From Rhizobacter koreensis (lineage in GTDB: Bacteria > Pseudomonadota > Gammaproteobacteria > Burkholderiales > Burkholderiaceae_C), in the NCBI RefSeq assembly GCF_013366375.1, contig NZ_JABWMJ010000012.1, positions 1-64,000 of the forward strand: DNA of 64,000 nucleotides, in the 5' to 3' direction. This document shows positions 17,597 to 25,114 of the stretch, piece after piece. The stretch's first letter is position 1, and every line of letters starts with the position of its first letter. Under the pieces are notes generated by a model. The model ran no database searches and was not told where the DNA came from. It saw only the letters and a program-made list of their open reading frames with translations. The translations under genes and the position numbers were made by a program.

Positions 17597-19375
17597 TCAC
17601 TTGGCGGCGTGCAGCATCAGGTGCTCGACGACGGGTCCCAGGGCCAGGGCCGGCACGTAGTTCAAGAGGCCGACCAGCAGCACCGTGCCCACGAGCAGCA
17701 GCACGAACAAGGGGCCGTGCGTCGGCAACGTGCCGCCGGTCACCTCGAGTCGCTTCTTGGCGGCCAGCGCACCGGCGATCGCGAGCACCGGCACGATCAC
17801 GCCGAAGCGGCCGAACCACATCGCGACGGCGAGCAGCATGTTGTAGAACGGGGTGTTGGCGGACAGACCGGCAAAAGCGCTGCCGTTGTTGTTGGCTGCG
17901 GACGAGAGGGCGTAGAGGACCTCGGAGAAGCCGTGCGGCCCCGGATCCTGGATGCTGGAGCGGCCGGATTCGGCGATCACTGCGACCGCGGTGCCCACCA
18001 GCACGAGCAACGGCGTGACCAATATGGCGATCGAGACCATCTTCATCTCGTACGCCTCGATCTTCTTGCCGAGGTACTCGGGCGTGCGGCCGATCATCAG
18101 GCCTGCGATGAAGACCGCCAGCATGGCGAACACCAGCATGCCGTAGAGGCCCGCGCCGACGCCGCCGAAGATCACTTCGCCGAGTTGCATCATCGCCATC
18201 GGCACGAGACCGCCGAGCGGCGTGTAGCTGTCGTGCATAGAGTTCACCGCGCCGCAGCTCGCGGCGGTGGTGATGACGGCGAACAGCGTCGAGGCGTTGG
18301 TGCCGAAGCGCACCTCCTTGCCTTCCATGTTGCCGGCCGAGGCGTCGACCCCGAGCGCGGCGAGGGCCGGGTTGCCCTGCTGCTCGGCCATGGTGGTGGC
18401 GACCACGGCGGCGACGAAGACCAGCGTCATCGCCGCCAGCACCGCGAAGCCCTGGCGCGGATCACCCACCACGCGCCCGAACACGAACACCAGCGCTGCC
18501 GGGATCAGGAAGATCGACAGCATCTGCAGGAAGTTGGTCACCGCGGTCGGGTTCTCGTACGGGTGCGCGGAGTTGGCGTTGAAGAAGCCGCCGCCGTTGG
18601 TGCCCAGCATCTTGATGGCCAATTGCGACGCGACCGGCCCCATCGCGAGCGTCTGCGTCTGTCCTGCCTTGTCCTCCATCACCGGCTGGCCCGCGGCGTC
18701 CTTCATCGGCTGGCCGCCGGCGCCGAGCCTGGGCTCTTGCCACGCCTGCACCGCGATCGTCTGCACGGTCTCGTAGGGCTTGAAGTTCTGGATCACGCCT
18801 TGACCGGCGAGGACGAGCGCGAAGACGAACGAGAGCGGCAGCAGGATCCACAACGTGGCGCGCGTCAGATCGACCCAGACATTGCCGATGGCCCGCGCCG
18901 AGTGGCGCGCGAAGCCGCGGATCAGGACGACGACGACGACGATGCCAGTCGCCGCGGACAGGAAGTTCTGCACCGTCAGCGCCAGCATCTGCGTCAGATA
19001 GCTCATCGTCGACTCGCCGCCGTAGCCCTGCCAGTTGGTGTTGGTGACGAAGCTGATCGCGGTGTTGAAGGCCGAGTCCGGCGACACCCCGGCCATGCCT
19101 TGGGGGTTCAGGGGCAGCACGGCCTGCAGACGCTGCAGCGCATAGACCGCGAGCACGCCGATGCCGTTGAACACGAGCAGCCCGATGGCATAGGAAAGCC
19201 ACGGCTGCTCGCGCTCGGCGTCGACACCGGCCACACGGAACAGCGGGGCCTCGATGCGCCGGCCCCAGGCGAAGCGGCCTTGCATCACCGCTTCGATCAG
19301 CCGGGCAAGCGGCCAGGCCAGCAGCAGCAGCGTCGCCAAGTAGGCGATCAACTGCATCCAGGCGGGCGCGTTCAC
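17597..19375 (-). CDS. kdpA: Potassium-transporting ATPase potassium-binding subunit A (KdpA)
   Basis: A 592-residue channel-like subunit related to Trk/Ktr/HKT transporters. Selectivity-filter regions are visible: VTNTNWQGYGGES, LGTNGGGFFNANSAHP, SCGAVNSMHDSYTPLGG and SSAANNNGSAFAGL. Strong membrane helices run throughout. It starts with GTG at 19375, overlapping the kdpF stop by four bases (GTGA), which indicates translational coupling. KdpA supplies the K+ selectivity and entry path of the pump. Confidence 0.97.
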   Translation of the reverse strand: MNAPAWMQLIAYLATLLLLAWPLARLIEAVMQGRFAWGRRIEAPLFRVAGVDAEREQPWLSYAIGLLVFNGIGVLAVYALQRLQAVLPLNPQGMAGVSPDSAFNTAISFVTNTNWQGYGGESTMSYLTQMLALTVQNFLSAATGIVVVVVLIRGFARHSARAIGNVWVDLTRATLWILLPLSFVFALVLAGQGVIQNFKPYETVQTIAVQAWQEPRLGAGGQPMKDAAGQPVMEDKAGQTQTLAMGPVASQLAIKMLGTNGGGFFNANSAHPYENPTAVTNFLQMLSIFLIPAALVFVFGRVVGDPRQGFAVLAAMTLVFVAAVVATTMAEQQGNPALAALGVDASAGNMEGKEVRFGTNASTLFAVITTAASCGAVNSMHDSYTPLGGLVPMAMMQLGEVIFGGVGAGLYGMLVFAMLAVFIAGLMIGRTPEYLGKKIEAYEMKMVSIAILVTPLLVLVGTAVAVIAESGRSSIQDPGPHGFSEVLYALSSAANNNGSAFAGLSANTPFYNMLLAVAMWFGRFGVIVPVLAIAGALAAKKRLEVTGGTLPTHGPLFVLLLVGTVLLVGLLNYVPALALGPVVEHLMLHAAK

Positions 19376-19464
19376 GAGAAGTCCTCCGGCCGCAGCAACA
19401 CGGCGAGCAGGTAGATCAGCAGGCCGATGGCGATCAGGCCACCCGCGACATCCCAGCCAGTCAT
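19372..19464 (-). CDS. kdpF: Potassium-transporting ATPase subunit F (KdpF)
   Basis: A 30-residue single-helix membrane peptide (MTGWDVAGGLIAIGLLIY, then LLAVLLRPEDFS). The LLRPEDF ending is the KdpF signature. It stabilises the KdpABC complex. Start ATG at 19464 overlaps the stop of the preceding 33-aa frame (ATGA), and its stop overlaps the kdpA start (GTGA). Confidence 0.92.
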   Translation of the reverse strand: MTGWDVAGGLIAIGLLIYLLAVLLRPEDFS

Positions 19465-19562
19465 GCTGCCCCCTTGCGGCTCCGCAGGCGCTCGCAACCC
19501 CTTGCGACGGCGACGATGGCCGCCCAGAAGGCGCCTGCAGCGATGAGATAAGCGATGTCCAT
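19461..19562 (-). CDS. 33-residue membrane peptide, first gene of the kdp operon
   Basis: A short frame read leftward, beginning MDIAYLIAAGAFWAAIVAVA and ending RGCERLRSRKGAA. It has one hydrophobic helix and a basic, presumably cytoplasmic tail. GGAGGG lies four bases before ATG, a strong ribosome binding site, and its stop overlaps the kdpF start by four bases (ATGA). The coupling chain peptide-kdpF-kdpA argues strongly that it is translated. No named family is recalled; it could be an extra Kdp regulatory or assembly subunit. Confidence 0.72.
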   Translation of the reverse strand: MDIAYLIAAGAFWAAIVAVARGCERLRSRKGAA

Positions 19563-19603
19563 GCACCCTCCGATTCGTACGTTCGAATGCTCGGCCGTAC
19601 GGC

Positions 19604-19652
19604 GTCAAGAGGTTGCCAAGATTGGCGGCGCCGCCATCAAGATTTCGTCAAG
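19604..19652 (-). promoter_or_regulatory. Four-site CTTGAY direct-repeat array, candidate KdpE operator of the kdp operon
   Basis: On the leftward strand, CTTGAC (19652-19647), CTTGAT (19641-19636), CTTGGC (19620-19615) and CTTGAC (19609-19604) are spaced 11, 21 and 11 bp. The last site ends 41 bp before the start of the first operon peptide. The spacing and the order of the C/T variants in the first two sites match the array at 12941-12989. No strong sigma70 -10 is visible, as expected for an activator-dependent promoter. The rest of the gap to 19933 shows nothing else supportable. Confidence 0.72.
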
Positions 19653-19933
19653 ATGAGGCGTCGAAGAGGCCGCCGACCGCAGCAACACGTAATGTGCAGT
19701 CGCCGATTGGGTCTGCTTTGCGGATGGTCAAGTCGCGGTCAGCTCCAGAAACGTCGACGACTGCTCTGGTCGAAGGCAATGGGCTGCTAAGGGTCGATCG
19801 GGCTTCCGAGAGGCAGCTTACCGGCGCAACGTCGAGTGACTCCTCATGGCCGTTCTGAGACGTTGGTGAGCGGCAGCTTGGAGGCAGGCCAGCCTACGCA
19901 CGGAGCCGCCCGCGGCGTTCCACGACAGGCGCT

Positions 19934-20920
19934 TCAGCGCTCGCCGCGATCGAGAGGCGCATCTCGGCCCTGACTAGCCGGGGCACGGAATGGCGCGGAA
20001 GGCACCCGCGTCGGCTCGTCTGGCCGCCTGCTCGACCATGTCGGCACGCCCTGGAGGAACGACTTGATCGATGCAGCCAGCCTGAGATCGCGCGGCTCGC
20101 GCGTCTCGGCTAGCGCCCGCCCAATCTGCATCCAAGCCTTCAGTGCCTCAGCACGGGTGTTCTTGGCCGGAGCGCTCGACTTCGACACAGCCCTGCCGAC
20201 CCGCAGGCGTCCCTCCTCGGCCGCCTTGACACGCCAGATCGGCTCATAGTTCCGGCTGTGCCCCCGAGTGGCCTGGCGCGTCGCCTCGGCCTCGATCCCT
20301 CGCTCGCGCAGCTTTTCGGCAAAGGTCTCGCGCCAGCGGTGCAGGTCCGCCTTGCGAGGGTTCAGGCGCTTGCCGTGCTTGGACTCGGCGCGGACGCTGA
20401 TGTGCACGTGAGGGTTGGTTTGGTGATCGTGGAGCACCATCACGTACTTGTGATCGGCCAGCTCCACCCGTGCGAATTCGCGCGCCGCCCACTGCACGCT
20501 TAGCGGGTCTGTTCCGCGCGGCATGGAGAGCATGATGTTGTACGCCTCGCGTCGCTCAGCGACGTCCGGGATGTAGGACCCGCCGAAGCGCCAGTCGTCG
20601 GCGACCTCGCGCAGCGCCTCCCTCCCCTGCATCTGCTCACCCCGCTCGTCTTCCATCTCCAGGCGCCCGTTCTTACTGATGTAGCGCAGGTGCGCGGCGA
20701 TCGCGCACATGCCACGTCCACCTCCCGTGACCTTGACCATCACCTGGGGCGCGCGGCGGAGAGCCGTTGCCTCGATGCGTTGACGGATCGCCGCGGCGCC
20801 TTGGTGGGCGCCCCCTCTGAGACGCGGCTCCCGGCGTGCGGGGACGGTGCGGTTCCCCGGGTAGAAGAGCCGGTCACCCCACTGGATCAGGACGCCGTCG
20901 ACGTTGGCTGGCTGGGTCAT
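19934..20920 (-). CDS. Relaxase / mobilisation nuclease (MOBP/TraI-like), short form
   Basis: A 328-residue DNA relaxase that would nick oriT and lead strand transfer. Recognisable are HLRYISKNGRLEMEDERGEQ (motif I region with a candidate catalytic Tyr), the internal REFARVELADHKYVMVLHDHQ, and the metal-binding motif NPHVHISVRAESKHGKRLNP (HxH). RP4 TraI has a long C-terminal extension that is absent here. It lies on the oriT-proximal left arm, 10 bp after the stop of the TraJ/MobC-like gene, in the same order as traJ-traI of RP4. Product is cytoplasmic and needs the accessory protein to bind oriT. Confidence 0.8.
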   Translation of the reverse strand: MTQPANVDGVLIQWGDRLFYPGNRTVPARREPRLRGGAHQGAAAIRQRIEATALRRAPQVMVKVTGGGRGMCAIAAHLRYISKNGRLEMEDERGEQMQGREALREVADDWRFGGSYIPDVAERREAYNIMLSMPRGTDPLSVQWAAREFARVELADHKYVMVLHDHQTNPHVHISVRAESKHGKRLNPRKADLHRWRETFAEKLRERGIEAEATRQATRGHSRNYEPIWRVKAAEEGRLRVGRAVSKSSAPAKNTRAEALKAWMQIGRALAETREPRDLRLAASIKSFLQGVPTWSSRRPDEPTRVPSAPFRAPASQGRDAPLDRGER

Positions 20921-20930
20921 GACGCCTCCT

Positions 20931-21506
20931 TCAGGTCAGTTGATTGGCAGAGGCTGCGCCGCGCCTGCCGCGCGGCGGCTCCAAGCCCGCGAGCGCGCCC
21001 GAAGCGAGCGCGAGGTGGCGGCGGACGTCGACAAGCAACGCCTCGAGCGCCGCGCGGTACTCCTGTAGCGCCGGCACGCTGCCACGCCGAAGCACGGCGT
21101 TCAGCTGGCTGAGGCTCCGGCTGAGCGTGGCGAGCTCGGCCGTCGAAGCGATCAGAGCGGCACGTTGATCGGTGCAGCTTGTAGCCGCGGCGACCGCAGG
21201 CACTTCAGCGATCAGCGTTGCAACGTACTCACCGGGCGGCATCCCTGCCCGCCTGGCGCGGTCTCGCAGGAGAACCGCGTCGTCGCAACTCATCCGAAGG
21301 AAGACGCGCGCGCGCGCTCGGCGAGCGTGATGCTCAGGCAGCGCCGGCGCAGCAATGTCCGCCGGCCCGCCGCGCCCCAGAGCAGCGGCTAGCAGCTGGC
21401 GGACCAACTCGGAGGGCGACTGACCTGCGGCGTTGGCGCGCTCCACAAGCGCGGCCCTGAGCCCCTGAAGATCGATCGTGATTCGGTCGCGCGGCAACGT
21501 TTGCAT
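20931..21506 (-). CDS. TraJ/MobC-like oriT-binding accessory protein
   Basis: A 191-residue protein whose N-terminal part (RITIDLQGLRAALVERANAA, then SPSELVRQLLAAALGRG) looks like a ribbon-helix-helix DNA-binding domain. The middle segment VFLRMSCDDAVLLRDRARRA, then MPPGEYVATLIAE resembles the MobC/TraJ type, which bends oriT and recruits relaxase. Ala/Leu-rich helices follow. Its start lies 58 bp from the proposed nic site and it precedes the relaxase gene, as traJ precedes traI in RP4. Exact family naming is uncertain. Confidence 0.7.
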   Translation of the reverse strand: MQTLPRDRITIDLQGLRAALVERANAAGQSPSELVRQLLAAALGRGGPADIAAPALPEHHARRARARVFLRMSCDDAVLLRDRARRAGMPPGEYVATLIAEVPAVAAATSCTDQRAALIASTAELATLSRSLSQLNAVLRRGSVPALQEYRAALEALLVDVRRHLALASGALAGLEPPRGRRGAASANQLT

Positions 21507-21542
21507 CCGAACCTCCCGACGGCGTGAGCGTGTCGGACAACT

Positions 21543-21570
21543 GGCGCCACTGGCGCCTATCCTGCACTCA
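21543..21570 (+). other. oriT: Origin of transfer (oriT) with IncP/MOBP-type nic site
   Basis: CCTATCCTG/CAC (21556-21567) matches the nic core of RP4-type (MOBP) origins, consensus YATCCTG/Y; cleavage would fall between G21564 and C21565. Directly upstream is a perfect inverted repeat, GGCGCCA-C-TGGCGCC (21543-21557), placed as the accessory-protein-binding repeat next to nic in RP4. The site lies between the divergent relaxase arm (leftward) and traKLM-like arm (rightward), the exact RP4 layout. Confidence 0.75.
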
Positions 21571-21675
21571 CCAATGTAGTCAGTGTTGAGTCAGACCCAC
21601 GCCCTTGGCGCGCTGATTTGGGGATCAATTTCAGCGCTCGACTTGGCATCAAGAGCATCCAAGATTGCGCCACTT

Positions 21676-21806
21676 GAACAGAGACCGACACAGGTCCGAA
21701 CAGAGCTGAACAGCGAGCGCACCGAGACCGTTCGCCAAGCGATCAAGGAGCGAACACATGCGAACTGAGACCGAACAGCCGCCGCACGGAGGTGAACTGC
21801 GACCGA
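21676..21806 (+). promoter_or_regulatory. Helically phased GAAC repeat array beside oriT (candidate TraK-type binding region)
   Basis: Seven GAAC(A/T)(G/C) half-sites start at 21676, 21698, 21708, 21752, 21762, 21773 and 21794. The distances are 22, 10, 44, 10, 11 and 21 bp, all close to whole helical turns, and an inverted copy (GTTC at 21730) fills the long gap in phase. Several continue as GAACWGMGACCGA. The array fills the space between nic and the traK-like gene. In RP4, TraK binds and wraps the DNA beside nic; this array could be its equivalent. Confidence 0.6.
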
Positions 21807-21842
21807 CAAAGCGATGCACCCGAAACGAGGGGGAGCGGTGAC

Positions 21843-22208
21843 GTGCGGCTTGTTCCCGCTCAACCGCCTGGGCGAAGTACGCGCAAGGCGCGGGAGTTCG
21901 CGGCGGAGATCGCGCACCTTCGCGCGCAGGGCTACACGCTCGAGGCGATTCGCGCGGCGCTGGCCAGCGCCGGTGTCGTCGTAAGCCTAAGCACGGTCCA
22001 AAGAGAAGCTGCCCGGCGCGAAGCGCACCCCACCTCACGGTTAAGCACTCCCGCATCCGCTTCCCAGTCGCACCAGGCGTCTGACAACTCTGCTGCAGCA
22101 CTAGTCGGCGGCGCCTTCGCTGATCGGCGCAGCGGAAAGGAGATCGCGGAGGACTTCATGCGCAACCGAATCACCAACCAACTATTTCGCTCAAAGAATC
22201 AGTCATGA
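21843..22208 (+). CDS. TraK-like oriT-binding protein
   Basis: A 121-residue basic protein. The segment AREFAAEIAHLRAQGYTLEA, then IRAALASAGVVVSLSTVQRE is a helix-turn-helix-like unit with the same plan as the start of RP4 TraK (a regulator that binds beside nic). GTG at 21843 is chosen because AGGGGGAG lies 8 bp upstream; an earlier in-frame GTG at 21792 has its GGAG too close. The stop overlaps the next start (ATGA). Low sequence similarity is expected in this family, so naming rests on size, HTH and position. Confidence 0.6.
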   Translation: MRLVPAQPPGRSTRKAREFAAEIAHLRAQGYTLEAIRAALASAGVVVSLSTVQREAARREAHPTSRLSTPASASQSHQASDNSAAALVGGAFADRRSGKEIAEDFMRNRITNQLFRSKNQS

Positions 22209-22954
22209 AGATCGCCGTCATGAACTTTTCAGGCAACGTCGGCAAGACGACCATCGCCAGGCATCTGCTGCTGCCGCGGATTGCGGGCGCCGAGCTCATC
22301 ATGGTCGAGAGCCTGAACGCGGGGGAAGGCGCAGGTCAGGCGCTGCGAGGCAGGCAGTTCGGCGAGCTGCAGGAGTATCTGCAGACCGTCCCGAGCGCAG
22401 TGGTGGACGTCGGCGCCAGCAACGTCGAGGAGCTGCTCGGCTTGATGCACCGTTATCGCGGCAGTCACGAGGACTTCGACTGCTTCGTTGTTCCGACGGT
22501 GCCTGCTCTCAAGCAGCAGCAGGACACCATCGCCACGTTGGCTGAGCTGGCGGGAATCGGCGTTGCCGCCTCCCGCCTCAAGCTGGTCTTCAATATGGTC
22601 GAGGACGAGACCGCCGTCGCGCCCGCATTCGATACCCTCCTCGCCTTCCTCAGGGAGCAGCCGATCGCCACGGCGAACATCGCCTGCGCCCTTGGCACGA
22701 ACGAGATCTACGCACGGATCGACGGGTCCAGCGCAGATCTGTATCGGCTCGCTTGTGACGAAACGGACTACAAGGCGCTCATCGTTCAGGCGAAACAGGC
22801 CCCCGAACGGCTTGCGCTGGCACAGAAGCTAGCCACCCGCCGACTCGCCTGCGGCGTCATGCCTCAGCTCGATGCGTGCTTCGCCGCGCTCGGGCTCGAG
22901 CAGGATCAGGGCGCCCCTTCTACGAAGCAGACCCAGCCGCTGGCGGCGCCATGA
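22205..22954 (+). CDS. TraL/StbB-like ParA-type ATPase
   Basis: A 249-residue P-loop NTPase related to ParA/MinD. The N-terminus MKIAVMNFSGNVGKTTIARH carries a deviant Walker A (SGNVGKTT instead of KGGVGKTT), as in RP4 TraL and R388 StbB. LQTVPSAVVDVGASNVEELL is the Walker A'/B-like region, and FDCFVVPTVPALKQQQDTIA follows. These proteins are needed for plasmid positioning or conjugation but are not classical partition ATPases. It overlaps the traK-like stop and the traM-like start by four bases each. Confidence 0.75.
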   Translation: MKIAVMNFSGNVGKTTIARHLLLPRIAGAELIMVESLNAGEGAGQALRGRQFGELQEYLQTVPSAVVDVGASNVEELLGLMHRYRGSHEDFDCFVVPTVPALKQQQDTIATLAELAGIGVAASRLKLVFNMVEDETAVAPAFDTLLAFLREQPIATANIACALGTNEIYARIDGSSADLYRLACDETDYKALIVQAKQAPERLALAQKLATRRLACGVMPQLDACFAALGLEQDQGAPSTKQTQPLAAP

Positions 22955-23427
22955 ACCACCCGGCGACCCTTCGCGAAGCACTGCTCGCCGACCTTGTCGG
23001 TGATGTGGCGCGATTGCTTGACCGCGTCGAGGCGCTGCGACCGACGTTCACCGAGTCCACCGACAACATGACCGCTGCCCAGGCGTCCCTCCTCGCACAG
23101 CTTGCCGCGTTCGACAGCCACATCGTCGCCCTGGCCGAAAAGGCCAAGCTCCAGACCGTGAAATACATACTGGCGCGCACCGACGAAGCCGCGAATCGCA
23201 CAACCGAAGCGCAGATCCGCGCGATGAGCGCAGCCGCACGGGAGCTCTTTCGTTCGGAGCTCGAGCCCGCGCTGCACGGCGCAGCCGCTCCGCTGCGCCG
23301 GCTGGAGCAACAAGCGGGGCGACCGTGGCTACGCTGGCTGACGCACGCGGCCACGGCGGCGGCAGCCTCTGCCGGCACGTGGGCGCTCGTCGCGCATGCG
23401 TGCGGACCCGGCGGAGCGGGGACCTGA
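22951..23427 (+). CDS. TraM-like conjugation protein
   Basis: A 158-residue, mainly helical protein with coiled-coil-prone segments (LLADLVGDVARLLDRVEALR, then QASLLAQLAAFDSHIVALAE) and one hydrophobic helix near the C-terminus (THAATAAAASAGTWALVAHA). Size, topology and position directly after the TraL-like gene match RP4 TraM. The start overlaps the traL-like stop (ATGA). Sequence identity to TraM cannot be judged here. Confidence 0.6.
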   Translation: MNHPATLREALLADLVGDVARLLDRVEALRPTFTESTDNMTAAQASLLAQLAAFDSHIVALAEKAKLQTVKYILARTDEAANRTTEAQIRAMSAAARELFRSELEPALHGAAAPLRRLEQQAGRPWLRWLTHAATAAAASAGTWALVAHACGPGGAGT

Positions 23428-23615
23428 GTCGCGCGTGGTGGTGCCATCGACGCGCATCAGCCCTGCGAACCCGCATCCCGGTGACTCGAGCCGACGTCGG
23501 CTCCGCCGACCGCTGCGCCGAGCACCCGAATGACAGCAGCCAGGCTCCGCACCCTCGATGGCTGCGCGCCTGGCCGGCCCAGCCGGCAGCGCCGGCGAGC
23601 GCCCGTCGGCTTGCA

Positions 23616-23649
23616 GGGGTGCCGCACTCAAGTCGGAGTCTGGCACCCC
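23616..23649. terminator. Structured hairpin between convergent traM-like and DUF932 genes
   Basis: GGGGTGCC (23616-23623) pairs with GGCACCCC (23642-23649). Inside, ACTC (23626-23629) pairs with GAGT (23636-23639) around a six-base loop. It sits between two convergent genes, just before the DUF932 stop, and could end transcription in both directions. No T-run follows. Confidence 0.45.
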
Positions 23650-23655
23650 ACCTGA

Positions 23656-24507
23656 TCAGCCTTTGAGCTTGCGCATCTCCTCAGCCAGCACCCACAGCGC
23701 GCGATTCAGGTTCACGCTGCGATCGATGCTGCGGACCGCGCGCGTCTGCAGCCGTCGTCCTGCGTCGCCCCGCCCTGTCTGCCCGCCTCGCATCGTGTTC
23801 TCCTGCGTGCGCTGGAACACCGACCATACGCTGTGGCCCACGTCCTCCGGCCGCCGTGCTTCGAGCAACTGGTCGGGTGTCACCGGCGCGGGCGGCTGGC
23901 CTTCGCTCCGCTCACCGAAACGCAGCGTCAGCGCCGCGGTCGCATAAGCTCGCTCTTCCTCGCGGCTCAGCTCGAGCGCCTTCATGCCGTCGATCGAGGC
24001 ATCCACGGCCTGGAAATCGTCGAGCACCCGGAACGCGCCCTCGATCACCTCGTGCTGGATGTTGCCCTTGTGCGGGATCCGGATGTCATTGGTGACGCTG
24101 CCGACCACCAGGCCATTGCAGCAGACGAACCGGAAGGCGCCGGCGAGCATCTGGTACGCGCTCGCGCCGTCGTGGCTGTTGATGAGGATGACCTCATTGG
24201 CCTCGGGCCGCGTGCTGACCTGGCCGGCGTGGCGCATCCGAATCAAGTGCTTGGTGAACTCGGTCTTGCCCTCGATCCGGCTCTGGCCCTGAGCGACCAT
24301 GAAGGGCTCGAAACCCTCCCGTCGCAGGCCGCGGAGCACCTCGATGGTCGGAATGTAGGTGTAGCGCTCGGACCGGCTGGCGTGCTTGCCCTCGGCAAAG
24401 ATCGACGGGGCTGCGCGGCGCATCGTGTCTTCGGAAAGCGGCTGGTCGCTGCGGACGACCTGGGCGCTGCGAGTGAAGCGGGTCGCAAGGCTGGGCGTGG
24501 TGTTCAT
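23656..24507 (-). CDS. DUF932 (plasmid/phage-type) protein
   Basis: A 283-residue DUF932 protein (TIGR03299-like), a family common on plasmids, ICEs and phages. Typical features are the N-terminal R(S/A)xxPSIFAEGKHASRSERYT, YIPTIEVLRGLRREGFEPF, IRMRHAG, VILINSHDGASAYQMLAG, and FRFVCCNGLVVG. Molecular function is unknown; association with DNA-processing genes and SSB is common. ATG at 24507 fits the family; a further in-frame start ten codons upstream adds nothing conserved. It follows the ssb gene by 44 bp on the same strand, probably in one transcript. Confidence 0.88.
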   Translation of the reverse strand: MNTTPSLATRFTRSAQVVRSDQPLSEDTMRRAAPSIFAEGKHASRSERYTYIPTIEVLRGLRREGFEPFMVAQGQSRIEGKTEFTKHLIRMRHAGQVSTRPEANEVILINSHDGASAYQMLAGAFRFVCCNGLVVGSVTNDIRIPHKGNIQHEVIEGAFRVLDDFQAVDASIDGMKALELSREEERAYATAALTLRFGERSEGQPPAPVTPDQLLEARRPEDVGHSVWSVFQRTQENTMRGGQTGRGDAGRRLQTRAVRSIDRSVNLNRALWVLAEEMRKLKG

Positions 24508-24551
24508 GGATGGCTCCTGGTGCGCGGGCGAGATCACTCGCCCCCTGGGGT

Positions 24552-24974
24552 TCAGAACGGGATGTCGTCGTCGCTCGGGGTGGCGGGCCCCGCAGGTGCC
24601 TTGGGCGGGGTGCTGGCCTGCCGGGCGCGGCGCGCCTCCGCCTCGGCCTTGCTGTCGAGGTAGTCAATCTCCTCGCAGGTAATGCCGTAGCCGTAGACGG
24701 TGATCCCGCTGGCGTCGGTGTAGTTGTTGTTGCGCAGGCGCCCGACGACGTTCACGCGCGAGCCCTTGCCGAGGTACTCGGCCGCGTTCTCGGCCTGCTT
24801 GCCCCAGAGCGTCCACGGGATGGCGGTCGCCTCCTCGGGCTCGCTGCCGCGCCGCACGTTGCTGATGACGTTGACGGTCCCACGCGCGACGAGGCCGTCG
24901 CGGCCGTTGACCTGCTCGAGCCGGATGGCCGAAGCCAGGCGGGCGTTCCTCTGTTCGACTCTGACGAATGCCAT
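24552..24974 (-). CDS. ssb: Single-stranded DNA-binding protein, element-encoded
   Basis: A 140-residue SSB. The OB-fold shows GRDGLVARGTVNVISNVRRG, PWTLWGKQAENAAEYLGKGS and RVNVVGRLRNNNYTDASG. A short linker leads to the acidic C-terminal tail DDDIPF that recruits partner proteins. It differs from a housekeeping SSB in its shorter linker and its place beside DUF932 and transfer genes, where it would protect the entering single strand. Confidence 0.9.
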   Translation of the reverse strand: MAFVRVEQRNARLASAIRLEQVNGRDGLVARGTVNVISNVRRGSEPEEATAIPWTLWGKQAENAAEYLGKGSRVNVVGRLRNNNYTDASGITVYGYGITCEEIDYLDSKAEAEARRARQASTPPKAPAGPATPSDDDIPF

Positions 24975-25092
24975 GCTGATCTCCTCGAACGAAGGCGGCG
25001 CGAGCCAGACCCGGTGCCCGGCTCTTCAAACGATCCACCTTTGCTTGGAAACCTCTCGTTCCCGCCCACGGGCGGGCGGAGGGTGGGCATGG

Positions 25093-25114
25093 CCCCTTCC
25101 CTCACGGGAAGGGG
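25093..25114. repeat. Perfect GC-rich hairpin upstream of ssb
   Basis: CCCCTTCCC (25093-25101), loop TCAC, then GGGAAGGGG (25106-25114). Another dyad (CCCGCCC/GGGCGGG) lies about 30 bp closer to ssb. Both are in the leader or promoter region of the leftward ssb-DUF932 unit, and could regulate it or mark a plasmid secondary-structure site. Confidence 0.6.
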
